NCBI GenBank assembly: GCA_021234155.1
Contig: JAJEKV010000025.1
Location: 19,176,085-19,240,084 of the forward strand
Length of the DNA: 64,000 nucleotides
From: Isoetes taiwanensis
Lineage: Eukaryota; Streptophyta; Lycopodiopsida; Isoetales; Isoetaceae
Direction: 5' to 3'
Position numbers and translations under genes: made by a program. The notes beneath the pieces were generated by a model, which did no database searches, was not told the DNA's origin, and saw only the letters and a program-made list of their open reading frames with translations. Positions 11,070 to 21,138 of this stretch are shown one piece after another; position 1 is the first letter of the stretch; every line of letters starts with the position of its first letter.

Positions 11070-11376
11070 TATGGCGCTTAGGCCGGCTGGTATGTTTCCT
11101 TGTAGCTTGTGCATCGAGGCTCTGCTTTCGATGATGTTTAGCTCATTAGAAAGCTTGTTTCGGGAGCTCTTTAATGATATCAATTTTATTGTAATTCGTT
11201 ATCAGGTTGGAGGTTGGATTAGGCCTGCCTGATTTTGGTCTCTTCCATAGAAATGAGAAAGACAGATACTGCTTCATCTATGGCAGTGGCAAAATGGCAT
11301 GTGTCTACCGCCACCTTGGTGATAGGTGACCTTCCAGTTGTGCAAAAAGAGGTAAATCACTAAGTGGAAGGTTCTT
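11070..11376. repeat. Distal part of the second tandem copy, split by the CACTA insertion
   Basis: It continues the interrupted copy from 639: TAT, then ggcgcttaggcc, matching 134-423 of the first copy. Joining 530-639 to 11073 rebuilds the uninterrupted order seen at 26-423. Confidence 0.75.
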
Positions 11377-11399
11377 TGCCTTCAAAGGTGGCTGCTCCA

Positions 11400-11800
11400 G
11401 TGTTCTTGACGAAAGGAATTTTCTTCCTTTGCAAGGCACTGCGAGTAAAGGAGCGGAAGTTAATGGGAAATTGCATCAATCTAGTAAGCTCGACAGACTT
11501 TGGTTCAGCAGCAATTACCTCCAGATGATATATTTTACTAGTCTGATTGTCAGAATGTAGTTCAAACCTGGTTGAGATGGACCATCAAGCTTATATTAAG
11601 TGTGCTGAGGACTTGTCCTTCTATACATTGTTTGGCTATTTTACTGGTAGCTACTTAGATTTCTCACGATTTCGTATTTGGTTATCTCACCTTTCACGAT
11701 GCCTTTAGCTTCCTCCTTTTCAATCCATCAAGTTCTAATTATGTTTGATAATAGTGATGCAGTGGACATGGACTCTTTGATGTCCAGAGGGATTGATCTA
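11400..11800. other. No gene seen
   Basis: Host-like AT-rich sequence beyond the tandem duplication. No protein, RNA or repeat structure was recognised. Confidence 0.4.
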
Positions 11801-11828
11801 CTTGGTGGGGAAATATGATGTACAGATA

Positions 11829-12842
11829 TTCTAGAATGGAACTCGCAAGAAACCAACAAATAGATAGGGTTCTCATTCATCTCAACAGATTTTCTACAAT
11901 GGTGGGCAGTGGGTAGCCGCACACATGCGAACTACCCACGAAAAATAACGGGAAAATCCAATTATATCACTTGGACCCCAAAAATACAATGCTAATAGAT
12001 GAGTGGTCTGATGTACCCGAAAGTTTATCACCGGATTAAAAAACCCGCCCTTTTCGGGTTTCGAGAAAAAACCCTAGTGATAAGCCTTCGCGGGGCTTAG
12101 ACAAACGTAGGGGCATAGAAATCGCCCCCAAAAACCCCGCATGGAGAAGTCGAAACGAGATGCCGCCGCCAACCTGCACACGCATCACCAACACAACAAA
12201 CGAGACAACACAAACATACTAGAGAATAGCATCACCCGGTACCGGTGGAAAACATGATAAACAAAATTGTGTACAAGACAATAAACAAAGAAGGGGGAGG
12301 GAGGGTTCAAAGAGAATAAGGTAATCAACAGAGAAGAGGAAGCTACCGATGAGACGGGATGCGTAAACGCCACCAAATAGTGAACTCCCAACCAAAACGG
12401 GCATGCGCCGCCCGCGATGCATGCAAGACATGCATGCTCGCCCCATTCTAGAATGGCGATCCGATGTCTCGGATCGATGCGATTCTAGAATGGAACTCGC
12501 AAGAAACCAACAAACCGCCTTACTACCGTAGAGAACTTCCTTACAAACTAGGATCGAGGACCTAAGGTCACAGGATCTAAGGCCAAAGGCCGGAAAAAGG
12601 ATAGCATGAAAGAAACGCCAAATTGGCTAAACCAGCAGAAGAAGCCCTCCCCGCCTCGAAACAATTCAAAGAGAATAAGGTAATCACGAGAGAAGAGGAA
12701 GCCACCGATGAGACGGGATGCAAACGCTGCCCGAAATAGCGAACTCCCAACCAAAATGGGCATCGCCTACCAAGATGCATGCAAGACATGCATGCTCGTC
12801 CCATTCTAGAATGGCGATCCGATGTCTCGGATCGATGCGATT
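11829..12842. repeat. Repeated module with two internal direct repeats
   Basis: 12304-12488 and 12667-12842 are about 90% alike, from aaagagaataaggtaatca through ccattctagaatggcgatcc to ggatcgatgcga. A shorter block, ttctagaatggaactcgcaa onward, occurs at 11829 and 12481. Each long copy holds the palindrome gcatgcaagacatgcatgc. Near 12018-12060 is a segment (ggattaaaaaacccgccctt...) that recurs inverted at about 26450-26510. This looks like the remains of a non-coding LTR-type element. Confidence 0.55.
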
Positions 12843-13719
12843 ATTCGCCTGGCTTTACACCAGATATAGTTCATGCATTAAAGATGCCTTGCTGGTTCTC
12901 GATACCTAATCTTCCTCCGGATCTAATGGCTCATCAATTCTTAGTGGCAATTGCAACTGGACTTAGAGCTTATATCTCACATTCTATCATGAATGGTCCA
13001 AGGATTTGCGTTTCTATGCCAGTGGACATGCCTTTACTGGATTGTATAGTGGTAAAGAGTGGACATTGGTATAAGTAAGATTTTGAATGGTCCAGAATTG
13101 GCTTGTTTGTTTCCTGATAAGAAGGCCTTTGCTAGCTTTCTTTGAGGCTCTTGTGCATCTCAAACATCTGTTCAACCTTCCCATTCTTCTCAGGTTCAAG
13201 ATCCCATTGTTATTTCTTCATCTATCTATGATCAACCTTTGTCGACTTTGTATTCCTCGGCTATAGAAGATGCTCAACCTCCAGTTCTAGTGATGTTGCC
13301 CTTAGCACCATCATGCACTTATTGTTCCTTCTATTATTCAAGTTGATGCTTTTTCTTCGTGGCTCCCGGAGGTAGTTATGGTTAATGGTCCTAATCTTTA
13401 GTGCTCTAAAGAGCTATGGCAACAGGTCAATTGAAAGGAGCAGCTATGAAGAAGTCTATTATGTCATCTCATGAGTCGTACTATTTAGTGGTATGATAAT
13501 ATGATGTCCATTAATGATTACCTGGATGTGGCAGGACATGGTGATTGTGATCAGGCCATTAAACGCCTCAAGGTAGCACAAGAACTTTGATTATACATTG
13601 TGCATGGGTGATTTGGCTTAGTGGAATATTTCGTCCTCTAGGTTTTCAATCCCATGTCACAATCCTCTTGTATGTATCTTGTTTTTTCTTGATAATAGAT
13701 TGTCATCCTTAAAAAAAAA
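12843..13719 (+). pseudogene. LINE-like ORF1 fragment with poly(A) end
   Basis: The + frame reads PGFTPDIVHALKMPCWFSIPNLP, then ATGLRAYISHSIMNGPRICV and DMPLLDCIVV. It resembles the DUF4283-type region of plant LINE ORF1 (APVWVRLPxLP...RICVxxDL). The segment closes with ttgataatagattgtcatcc followed by nine A, as LINE 3' ends do. The frame is interrupted several times. An LTR-element gag is less likely because of the poly(A). Confidence 0.45.
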
Positions 13720-13980
13720 CAAGGTGTTGCGCAAGGGTTGCCCTCCAGTGCCCCGAGAGTGTGGCCGCAGATTTTTCGTTTTCTCAAGTTCAATAAAAGT
13801 TTTGTACAAATTTATTGAGCTCTAAAATTGGGAAATGTATGGTGAATTAGGACATAAGCAAATTCAATATTGAGATTGCACATACAAAAAATTGTGTAAA
13901 TTATTTCTATTCAAGTTTCTTAATAGAAAACTTAAAAATAAGGATAATTTTCTAGATAAACTCTGTTAATATTCTCGAGC

Positions 13981-14155
13981 ATTTATGAAAGGGGATATGA
14001 AATTCTATAGTAATATTCCTATTGTTGTGGTGGTCTAGTGGTAAGGCCTTGGAGTGGGGTGATCCCCACCAGGATTCAAAACCCACTGGCTACCATCGGA
14101 TGGGAGATGTGGGCGAGCGCAAGTCCCACCAACCATGCCTAATATTTATGAAAGG
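13981..14155 (+). mobile_element. tRNA-derived SINE with 12-bp target duplication
   Basis: A perfect Pol III A box, TGGTCTAGTGG (14031-14041), and a B-box-like GGATTCAAAACCC (14072-14084) are spaced as in a tRNA-derived SINE. The 12-mer atttatgaaagg occurs directly at 13981-13992 and 14144-14155, flanking a 151-bp body. No A tail is present. The A box sits about 38 bases from the left repeat, longer than usual, so the left edge is uncertain. Confidence 0.65.
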
Positions 14156-14625
14156 ATTTGCTAGATAGAGTATGGCCGTGAATGTATTGCATCTTCTAGA
14201 TATGAATTAATATGAAAGGTATCTTCAATAATTTGTATTAAAAACTTGTGTCTAGCAATGTCGGGCATTATTCGTGGACATGTGAAATGCAATTATGGGC
14301 ATTAGTCATGGCTTACATAACATTTAAGCAAATTGAACAGAGAAGAGAACAATGTAAACCAGTTTTGTAGCATCACTGACAAACCTAATAGATAACCTTT
14401 AGTTTGTTTGGCATCATCATGTCTTGCATCATCTATGAAGGTATTTGAACGTACATTAACAGGGAACTTTATGAAGAAGTACCTCTAACTTTATGAAGTA
14501 CCTAGTAGCTCTGAGTAGTTGATTGAAAGTTTCCCAAAAAGATGTGCTTTAGAAGAAAAACAAATGACTGCAAAACAATGAACTTGGTTAAAACAAGTCC
14601 AATCAACCACGCGCTATACGAAATC

Positions 14626-15090
14626 TATTGTTTAAATTTGGTTTTCCCGGCAAATGGAAAAATTTTTGGATTTTTTTTTTCAGGCCAGTTGCCTAAGGTT
14701 ATAGGGAGTTTGGCAGCCGAAAAAATATTCTGATAACCCAAAAATATTCTGTAACGGGCACAGAATTTAGGCTAGGCATTTAGAGTGCAACGCTCTTGCA
14801 GTATTGAGAATTCTTTTTCTAGTCTTGGTAAGATTAGCTAAATCAGCTTGAGAGTTTGTGCGGCATCAACCTATTGATTATGAAGTTGTAGATGTTGTCA
14901 TGGGTGCCCCATAAAGATTCTCACGAACATGTCTCCATAGGGAACTATCATGATCAAGGTTGTTTTTTACTTTGGCACAAAGCTTTGCCGAACTTTGTTG
15001 GAAGTGATGAAATCGTGGTAGTGTTTGAAATTGAAGTGAACCTAAAATCTTTATTTTTGAGCCTTGGCCTAGTGGCAATTTTAGTAGATC
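14626..15090. repeat. Dispersed repeats shared with 15.5 kb and 31.1 kb
   Basis: 14626-14705 matches 31137-31204 (attgtttaaatttgg...ctaaggtt...agggagt). 14822-14985 is a diverged copy of 15548-15700 (cttggyaagat...cttgagagttt...gttgtagatattgtca). No coding content is seen. Confidence 0.6.
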
Positions 15091-15224
15091 ATCTTTGATC
15101 TAAGTTGGCATGCTTCTCTATGATTCTCTTTTACAACTTTTTTTATGCATGTCCCTTATTCCTTTTTCTCATATCTTGTCTTCTTATGTAAAAATTTATC
15201 TTATCTTATCTTTTATCTTTAGAA

Positions 15225-15430
15225 TTGGTGTTCTGCCTGCTCAACCTTGCTTTAATTGATACCCAGCCTTTGGATATCAACGTTAGATGGATTATAGCTT
15301 TGCCCTTTTATGTACATATCTTCTTTATTTCCCCTGTTATCTGTTCTTCCTACCCTTTGCCTTTTGCCAATATCCTCACTTTTGCAATTTATACGCTTAT
15401 CTTGTCTATCCTTTGTATTGCCTCATAATT
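15225..15430. repeat. Dispersed repeat also found right of the Penelope-like element
   Basis: A diverged copy of 25085-25300: both run ggtgttct...ctcaa(t/c)cttgctt, then gatatcaa...ttagatgg, then ctaccctttgcctt. The Penelope-like element therefore sits between two relatives of one repeat family. Confidence 0.55.
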
Positions 15431-15931
15431 TGATAATTATGTGGAATGACATGAGTTTATTGATGGTGATGCTACTTGTATATTGGCACATGGTTTGGGC
15501 TGTGAGTTTATAAGGGAAGTCAATTGTTATGTTGAGAATTCTTATCCTAGACTTGGCAAGATCACCTCAATCAACTTGAGAGTTTTGTGGACATCAAGTT
15601 GTTGATTATAAAAGTTGTAGATATTGTCACTGTGTTCAATGATGGATTGCTCCATAAGATTATCACGATTGCTCCATGGGAATTATCAAAAACATGGTGG
15701 TTTTTCCCTTGGCATGTAACTTTGTCTAGTTTTGTAGATCCAACCTCATTCATCCTTGTGCCAAGGTCACGGGTTCAACGCCTCGTTGTGAAAGTGGCCA
15801 TGCAATGTAAAGTTGGTGGGGGAAGGACCCACTTCAGCAATGTAAAGTGGTGGAGGCAGGACCCATCCGGGGTGTGTTGTCTGATGTCACATGTCCGATG
15901 GGGCCGCTTTTGTAATGGCGTGACGTTAAAA

Positions 15932-16003
15932 TCTCTTCTTCTTCTTCTTCTTCTTCTTCTTCTTCTTCTTCTTCTTCTTCTTCTTCTTCTTCTTCTTCTT
16001 CTT
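15932..16003. repeat. (CTT)n microsatellite at the left end of the Penelope-like element
   Basis: About 24 uninterrupted CTT units, reading (GAA)n on the element's coding strand. It joins directly to the left pseudo-LTR. Confidence 0.9.
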
Positions 16004-18126
16004 CATATTTACATCTAGATTTACACTAAAGTTTGTATAAATACAAGAACCTAGTTCCATTCAAGATGTAAACGGTGGCAAAATATCCATCCTGGCTTTT
16101 ACCCCAGGCCATAGCAGCACTATATGTTAAGTCCATAATGTTTCTTGTGATTATAAGAATGCATGATCCTAGTTATTTGATCAGTATAATTTAAACTCAA
16201 ATAATACATTTAATTCAGTATATCTATTTTGAAGAAATACTACACCATTAACCTTAATTCTAACCATAACCAGACATCATGCACTAATCAAGTAATACTT
16301 TGTTTTTGGAGGTTCTCAATTTCAAGTATTCCTTTCATGTAACAGGAAAATGATACGTACAGAAAGAGTAATGATTCTATATCAACATAAAGATCTACAT
16401 TCTTCATGAGTATGCTAACTAAGATTTCGTTTTTTTTTGGTGATGCTCTAATTCTGAAAATATCTCTGCAAAATTGACAGATCTCACCACAACGGTATAT
16501 AGTTATAAGTTCTGTTCTATAAGGAACAGGAATTTAGAACTCAGACATATAAAGGTCTTCAACGTAACCTCCATCATCAGCAATATGAATGTGACCAAAT
16601 GAAATAAGGAGATGGTGACTTGGTTACCTGCACCCAAACAGACCAACATTAGCATCATAATGGTAATGAGGAAAGGAGTGACAGGTAAGCTTTAAGACAC
16701 CATGGCTCTTCGCCCTTCACCTATCATGATCACAACTTGTAACCAGAGTTTAAAATTATTAGGCCACCTATTACAATAGGTGTTATTTGTTAATAGCTCA
16801 AAGGCTTGCTACCCACAAAGAGGTTTAAGTACAAACATGGTGCGCACAAATTATATTATAAGCCATTTACCATGATATTTGTTCCATCATAAGGATTCTT
16901 CATATCTTCAAACATTACCGAACTCAACTCAACAAAATCTAAATGTGGCCATCATGCTAACTAACAAAGGTTCCTAAGCGGAACTATTTCTTTGTGATAT
17001 CTTCAACATATAAGAAAACCTTGTTAAGACAAATAAACAAATACAAACAACACTATATCTTTTAAGATATCAATATAATTCCATTTACAGATTGGATTTT
17101 TACCTATCAGATGCATCAGAACTATCTATTTATTACTTAAAGCATAAATACGTTTTTTGTTTGACCTTTTACCCCTAATATTATCGAAAATCCACTTCAT
17201 TACAACAGTTTTTTATTTTAACCTATTTCCTTTGTTGTAATTCGGAGGTCATACTATCATATTCTCATCGAAAATTTTATAAATCTCATACCAGCAAGAT
17301 ACCTCTAAAGCCTGCTCTCTTGAACTTAAAGTCCACAAATAAAACATCAAGCCTAACCTGAAATGGAGCTCCACGACCCGGCCGAGGTTAGGACGATTAT
17401 AGTTGGTAGGTTTTCCGCCATAGCTAGACTTCTGTCCTTTGTTGTATGGAGCATTACCAGCCTTTTGTGCCTTGCTTTTCTTTCGAGGGTGCCGTTCATA
17501 CACGCCCCTCGGCATCTCAGCGTTAATAGAGTTTCAGCAAAGAAGCAAGTTCCGGAAAATGGAAATGCATTTCGTAAGCACTCCATTTATACTCCAAGCA
17601 ATATTTTCCCGCTTGCAATCCAATAGAATCCCACATTAACTTTCCATATCTTACCTTTTTTCTGCCACCATTGGGGAAAGGAGCCGTCGTTTACCACCGG
17701 TAGCCTCCATTCTTAAACATTACACCCCTAATAATTATCTTAATTACAAGCGCAGTACCCTATAGAACCTAGGAACTTAATGTATAATACAAAGCATACA
17801 AATGTTATAGAAAGATATTTTTTCAACTAGGCCATATGTGGCCACTTGAAAGATAGTTTACACGCATAATATGATATGTCGTGCTTTATTATATTGGAGC
17901 TAGTAATAGTCTCACCGATTCCCATTACTATTAAGTCACCATTTACTATCTTATTTAAGGACCAATTACATCAAGTATTATCTTACGAATTAGGTATATA
18001 CTCGGCACATATTGTTCTCAGAATTTTGATGACCTAATATACTCAATAACCAGCATTGTAGTCCTATTTAACATCATGTATCATAATAATGTCTTTAGAA
18101 CATAATCCTGTCATTATTATTCATTT
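16004..18126 (-). repeat. Pseudo-LTR, left (downstream) copy
   Basis: Collinear over about 2.1 kb with 22786-24906. Homology ends at catatttacat on the left, where (CTT)n takes over, and at a (CTT)n on the right. It contains an equivalent of the small basic exon (about 17362-17515) with one Gly-to-Arg change. In the right half most differences from the other copy fall at CAG/CTG or CCGG. Confidence 0.87.
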
Positions 18127-18244
18127 GGTCTTCTTCTTCTTCTTCTTCTTCTTCTTCTTCTTCTTCTTCTTCTTCTTCTTCTTCTTCTTCTTCTTCTTCT
18201 TCTTCTTCTTCTTCTTCTTCTTCTTCTTCTTCTTCTTCTTCTTC
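18127..18244. repeat. (CTT)n microsatellite between RT tail and pseudo-LTR
   Basis: About 39 uninterrupted CTT units. It follows the element's 3' UTR on the minus strand and precedes the second repeat copy, so it marks the internal junction of the partial tandem. Confidence 0.92.
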
Positions 18245-18266
18245 TCCCACTACCCTCCCTCAGGTA

Positions 18267-18332
18267 GTAGGGCTCGCTTTGTCATTGGAAGTAGGGTGTA
18301 GGACCCAACTTCCATGACGGAAGGGGCCCTAC
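18267..18332 (-). other. Nested 66-nt hairpin in the 3' tail of the Penelope-like element
   Basis: Four collinear complementary pairs nest inside one another: GTAGGGC 18267-18273 with GCCCTAC 18326-18332; GTCAT 18281-18285 with ATGAC 18314-18318; GGAAGT 18287-18292 with ACTTCC 18308-18313; GGGT 18294-18297 with ACCC 18303-18306. It lies between the RT stop and the (GAA)n end, where a retroelement RT would recognise its RNA. A role in template recognition is inference. Confidence 0.75.
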
Positions 18333-18347
18333 AACCCTACAACCATT

Positions 18348-20459
18348 TTATCTGTTCTCAAACAGTCTGATAAAATCATTTAAGACGTATGTCAAACCTG
18401 GAAAATTATCCGTGAGCAACATTCTCCTAATGTTGTTCATAATATCTTGTCTGTGGAACCCATTTCTGACAAATTCATTGATAAGATTATGTAAGTCTGT
18501 CACTGCAGTATCAATATTACTGTGTACATAGAGACATGGCAGCACCTGGGAAAGTATAATTCTGCTAGCATATAAATAAGGACGACATCCGGTAGCATGT
18601 ACAAACTTTATGATTCCAAAGGGAAGATTCTCTCTTTTATCATACCTTTTTGTTCTATACAGTCCAGTAGCATGATTAATAACTTCAATGGTAGCATTCA
18701 AGAAATTACCTTTGTAACCAGTCATACCACTATTATCTTCCTTCATTCTGTATTCCGTTTCATTTTTAATTTGTAGGATCTGTAAATTATATACATTGAG
18801 ACATTCAGCCCTGTTCTTATTTTCCTGAAAAAATTCCGTCAGGTCTCCACCATTAGGAATGCATATGTCGTCTATGTATCTACGTGCATCCTTAAACTTT
18901 ATAATATCTTTGTGTCTGCCACACTTAGCTAATCTTTCCATAAGATTCATCTCAAACCATGATAAATATAAATTACACCAGTCCGGGGAGCAAGAGAATC
19001 CCATTGGGATCCCACATGCTTGCCTCCAAACATTCTCTCCTTGTATAATATAACAATGTTCTAGCAGCCATCTATTCAATTCATAGAATTCATTCTTGTC
19101 CATGCATCTCCATGATTCACCATTTTGTTTTTTACTGTCCCAAATATACAGGATGTCATCATCAATTATTCTAAACCATAATTTGACTTCCATACCATTC
19201 CCACTCATGAACTCAACTGTAAGATCAATAATCAGTTTGATAATACTACATAAACCTTCCTCACCATCTAATGGAATATTTTCATAGCATTTAGAGATGT
19301 CCGCAGTGAAGATATCATGTATCTTGTTTGGGAGATTTAGAATCAGATCGTAGACAGAGTTTGTTAACCAACAAGGGTTAACCTTACCAGGAAGTAATAC
19401 ACTTATTTTGGACAGTCTATTCTTATATGCAAGGGGTAATACCTCAAGAATTCCTTTTAAGCCTCTAGTCACAATCTTAGCTGGTAGCGTGAACAAAGTC
19501 TTGTTTGCATTCGTAATCCATCTATAGTCAGATTTATGGGCTTTGAACGTTCCCAAGAGGTATGGCATTCTGTCTTTGTATGGACAATCAAGATTAAATA
19601 TCTCAATTAACTCCTGATCCAGCATGTGCATCACTTCTGCTCTGGAAAGTGAACATTTTTCAAAATCTTTTCCATGCAGCCTCTCTAGTGCTTTTTCTCT
19701 TATATGCCATGGACATATGAAGGCAGGAACATTCGTGGCTTTATCGATGCCAGCTACATATAGATTTCTAACCAGCCAGTCCAGGCCCTTCCTAACTTTG
19801 CAGTCATTAATCGGACTCTTTATTTTATTTTGGTGAGCAATAATATACTGTGTTTGTTCTTTGATTTTCTTTAAGAGGGATCTTATAATCCCTTTTCTTT
19901 CATAAGGATGCAGTATCCTTCCTCTTTTCTCATGTGCGTCAAACATACTTTCAAGGCTCTTCTCCATATCTGCCATAAACTCATCAACATCAAGAGGTTC
20001 GTCTGGAATGAAGTTAAGCCCTTTTAGGAACATGTTTCTCAATTCTCTAGCTTTAATTATTGTCATGTCCAGTGTTCTAACATGACCTATCTCTTTGTCA
20101 ATAAATCTGGCCATGCCAGGTTGCTGACAAACGCAATGTGGTATTTGTGCATCAGCAAATACTTTGTATGGTTTATAAACCAAATCCACCAGTTTATCCT
20201 TAAATCTCCACCCAAATCCTGTGTCATCAAAGATGTGTGTTCCAAAATCCCCAAGCCTTTCAAATAAGGTCTGTTTAATAATCTCCCTAATGTTGATCTT
20301 GTCTATAATTTTTGAAGTGAATAGTAAGTGCATCCTGACCTTTGCTCTAGTACCATCATCAGTATAATTTTGCAGCATCCTTCTACCATCTATATTTCTG
20401 GTAATGAATCTTTTTTGTTCTTCCTCATTCTGCAAGAGCAGACATACCATAAGTATCAA
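18348..20459 (-). CDS. Penelope-like reverse transcriptase (ORF2)
   Basis: An intact 703-codon frame. Landmarks by residue: LLGTFKAHK about 301-309; motif A FTADISKCYENIP 384-396 (Asp387); motif B GIPMGFSCSP 483-492; motif C YIDD 528-531 (Asp530, Asp531); NFLNATIEV 585-593; and a C-terminal block FVHATGCRP to FVRNGFHRQDIMNNI, 619-676. Motif A resembles the DxxxCYDxI form of telomerase RT, the closest relative of Penelope-like RTs. No endonuclease domain follows. The first ten codons end in a CTCTTGCAG acceptor-like site (exon edge near 20429), so the true N-terminus is probably spliced on from upstream. The product should prime cDNA synthesis at a chromosomal 3' end. Confidence 0.87.
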   Translation of the reverse strand: MILMVCLLLQNEEEQKRFITRNIDGRRMLQNYTDDGTRAKVRMHLLFTSKIIDKINIREIIKQTLFERLGDFGTHIFDDTGFGWRFKDKLVDLVYKPYKVFADAQIPHCVCQQPGMARFIDKEIGHVRTLDMTIIKARELRNMFLKGLNFIPDEPLDVDEFMADMEKSLESMFDAHEKRGRILHPYERKGIIRSLLKKIKEQTQYIIAHQNKIKSPINDCKVRKGLDWLVRNLYVAGIDKATNVPAFICPWHIREKALERLHGKDFEKCSLSRAEVMHMLDQELIEIFNLDCPYKDRMPYLLGTFKAHKSDYRWITNANKTLFTLPAKIVTRGLKGILEVLPLAYKNRLSKISVLLPGKVNPCWLTNSVYDLILNLPNKIHDIFTADISKCYENIPLDGEEGLCSIIKLIIDLTVEFMSGNGMEVKLWFRIIDDDILYIWDSKKQNGESWRCMDKNEFYELNRWLLEHCYIIQGENVWRQACGIPMGFSCSPDWCNLYLSWFEMNLMERLAKCGRHKDIIKFKDARRYIDDICIPNGGDLTEFFQENKNRAECLNVYNLQILQIKNETEYRMKEDNSGMTGYKGNFLNATIEVINHATGLYRTKRYDKRENLPFGIIKFVHATGCRPYLYASRIILSQVLPCLYVHSNIDTAVTDLHNLINEFVRNGFHRQDIMNNIRRMLLTDNFPGLTYVLNDFIRLFENR

Positions 20460-21138
20460 ATTGGTATACCTATTCCTATCATAGATTAATACTTAAAGAC
20501 CTTTATGTTTTGGTAGTGTTTAACAGAAATATTATATGTAGTATGGTCTTTGACATCCAAAAGATAATTCCTGAAACATCTTGTTATCGTAGGACCAATA
20601 TTCATGATCATTACGATATCTAAGTAAGTTTATTCTTTCAATTTGTATCAGCACTAGTATATATAAACTGAAATATTTTTCTTTTTTTCTTTCTTCATGC
20701 AGCAAGTAAAGAATTACATACAGATCCGTAGTTCATATGCTCCACGTTTTTCAAACCATGTATCTAGTCACGTAAACAAACCATAGACTAAACTATTTAT
20801 GCTACTATTTTTGGATTACATCAACAAATCACATAGGCATGTTACATAAGCAGGATCCAAATTTTCTAAGTCCCAGAGGGACCTTTTTTATTTTTTATAA
20901 AGGAATACAGCCGATATATTATTAGCTTTCTTAGCTATAATAGTCTCATATAGCTTTCAAAATCGCAACACTCCAGTAGTTAGTGCTCTTATAGAGTCAT
21001 ATATTAGTCCAAAACTTTTTCAGTAGCTATTTTATGCTTGTTAGGTAACAGTAGACCTAACATTAGCCCTGCTCTAAGCAGAATGGGCAGAGAAAATATA
21101 GCACAGTAGGCTAATTTTTGAACCTTCAAGGATATAAC
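20460..21138 (-). other. Spacer between ORF1 and RT, probably intronic
   Basis: AT-rich, with stops in all frames. It ends in a good 3' splice site (TGCTCTTGCAG) at the RT frame. A single spliced transcript joining ORF1 to the RT is possible, but the donor is not clear. Confidence 0.4.

Noticed and set aside
15770-15931. SINE ending at the (CTT)n tract
   Set aside because: GGGTTCAACGCC resembles a B box, but no A box lies at the right distance and no target duplication was found.
16004-18126. Hammerhead ribozyme in the pseudo-LTR
   Set aside because: Penelope-like elements often carry one, and one TCATCAG (reverse of CTGATGA) occurs near 16573. However, no matching GAAA core and stems could be arranged, and the motif is absent from the other copy.
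18089-18301. Poly-phenylalanine frame
   Set aside because: Produced by the (CTT)n microsatellite. The poly-leucine frame ending at 16018 has the same cause.
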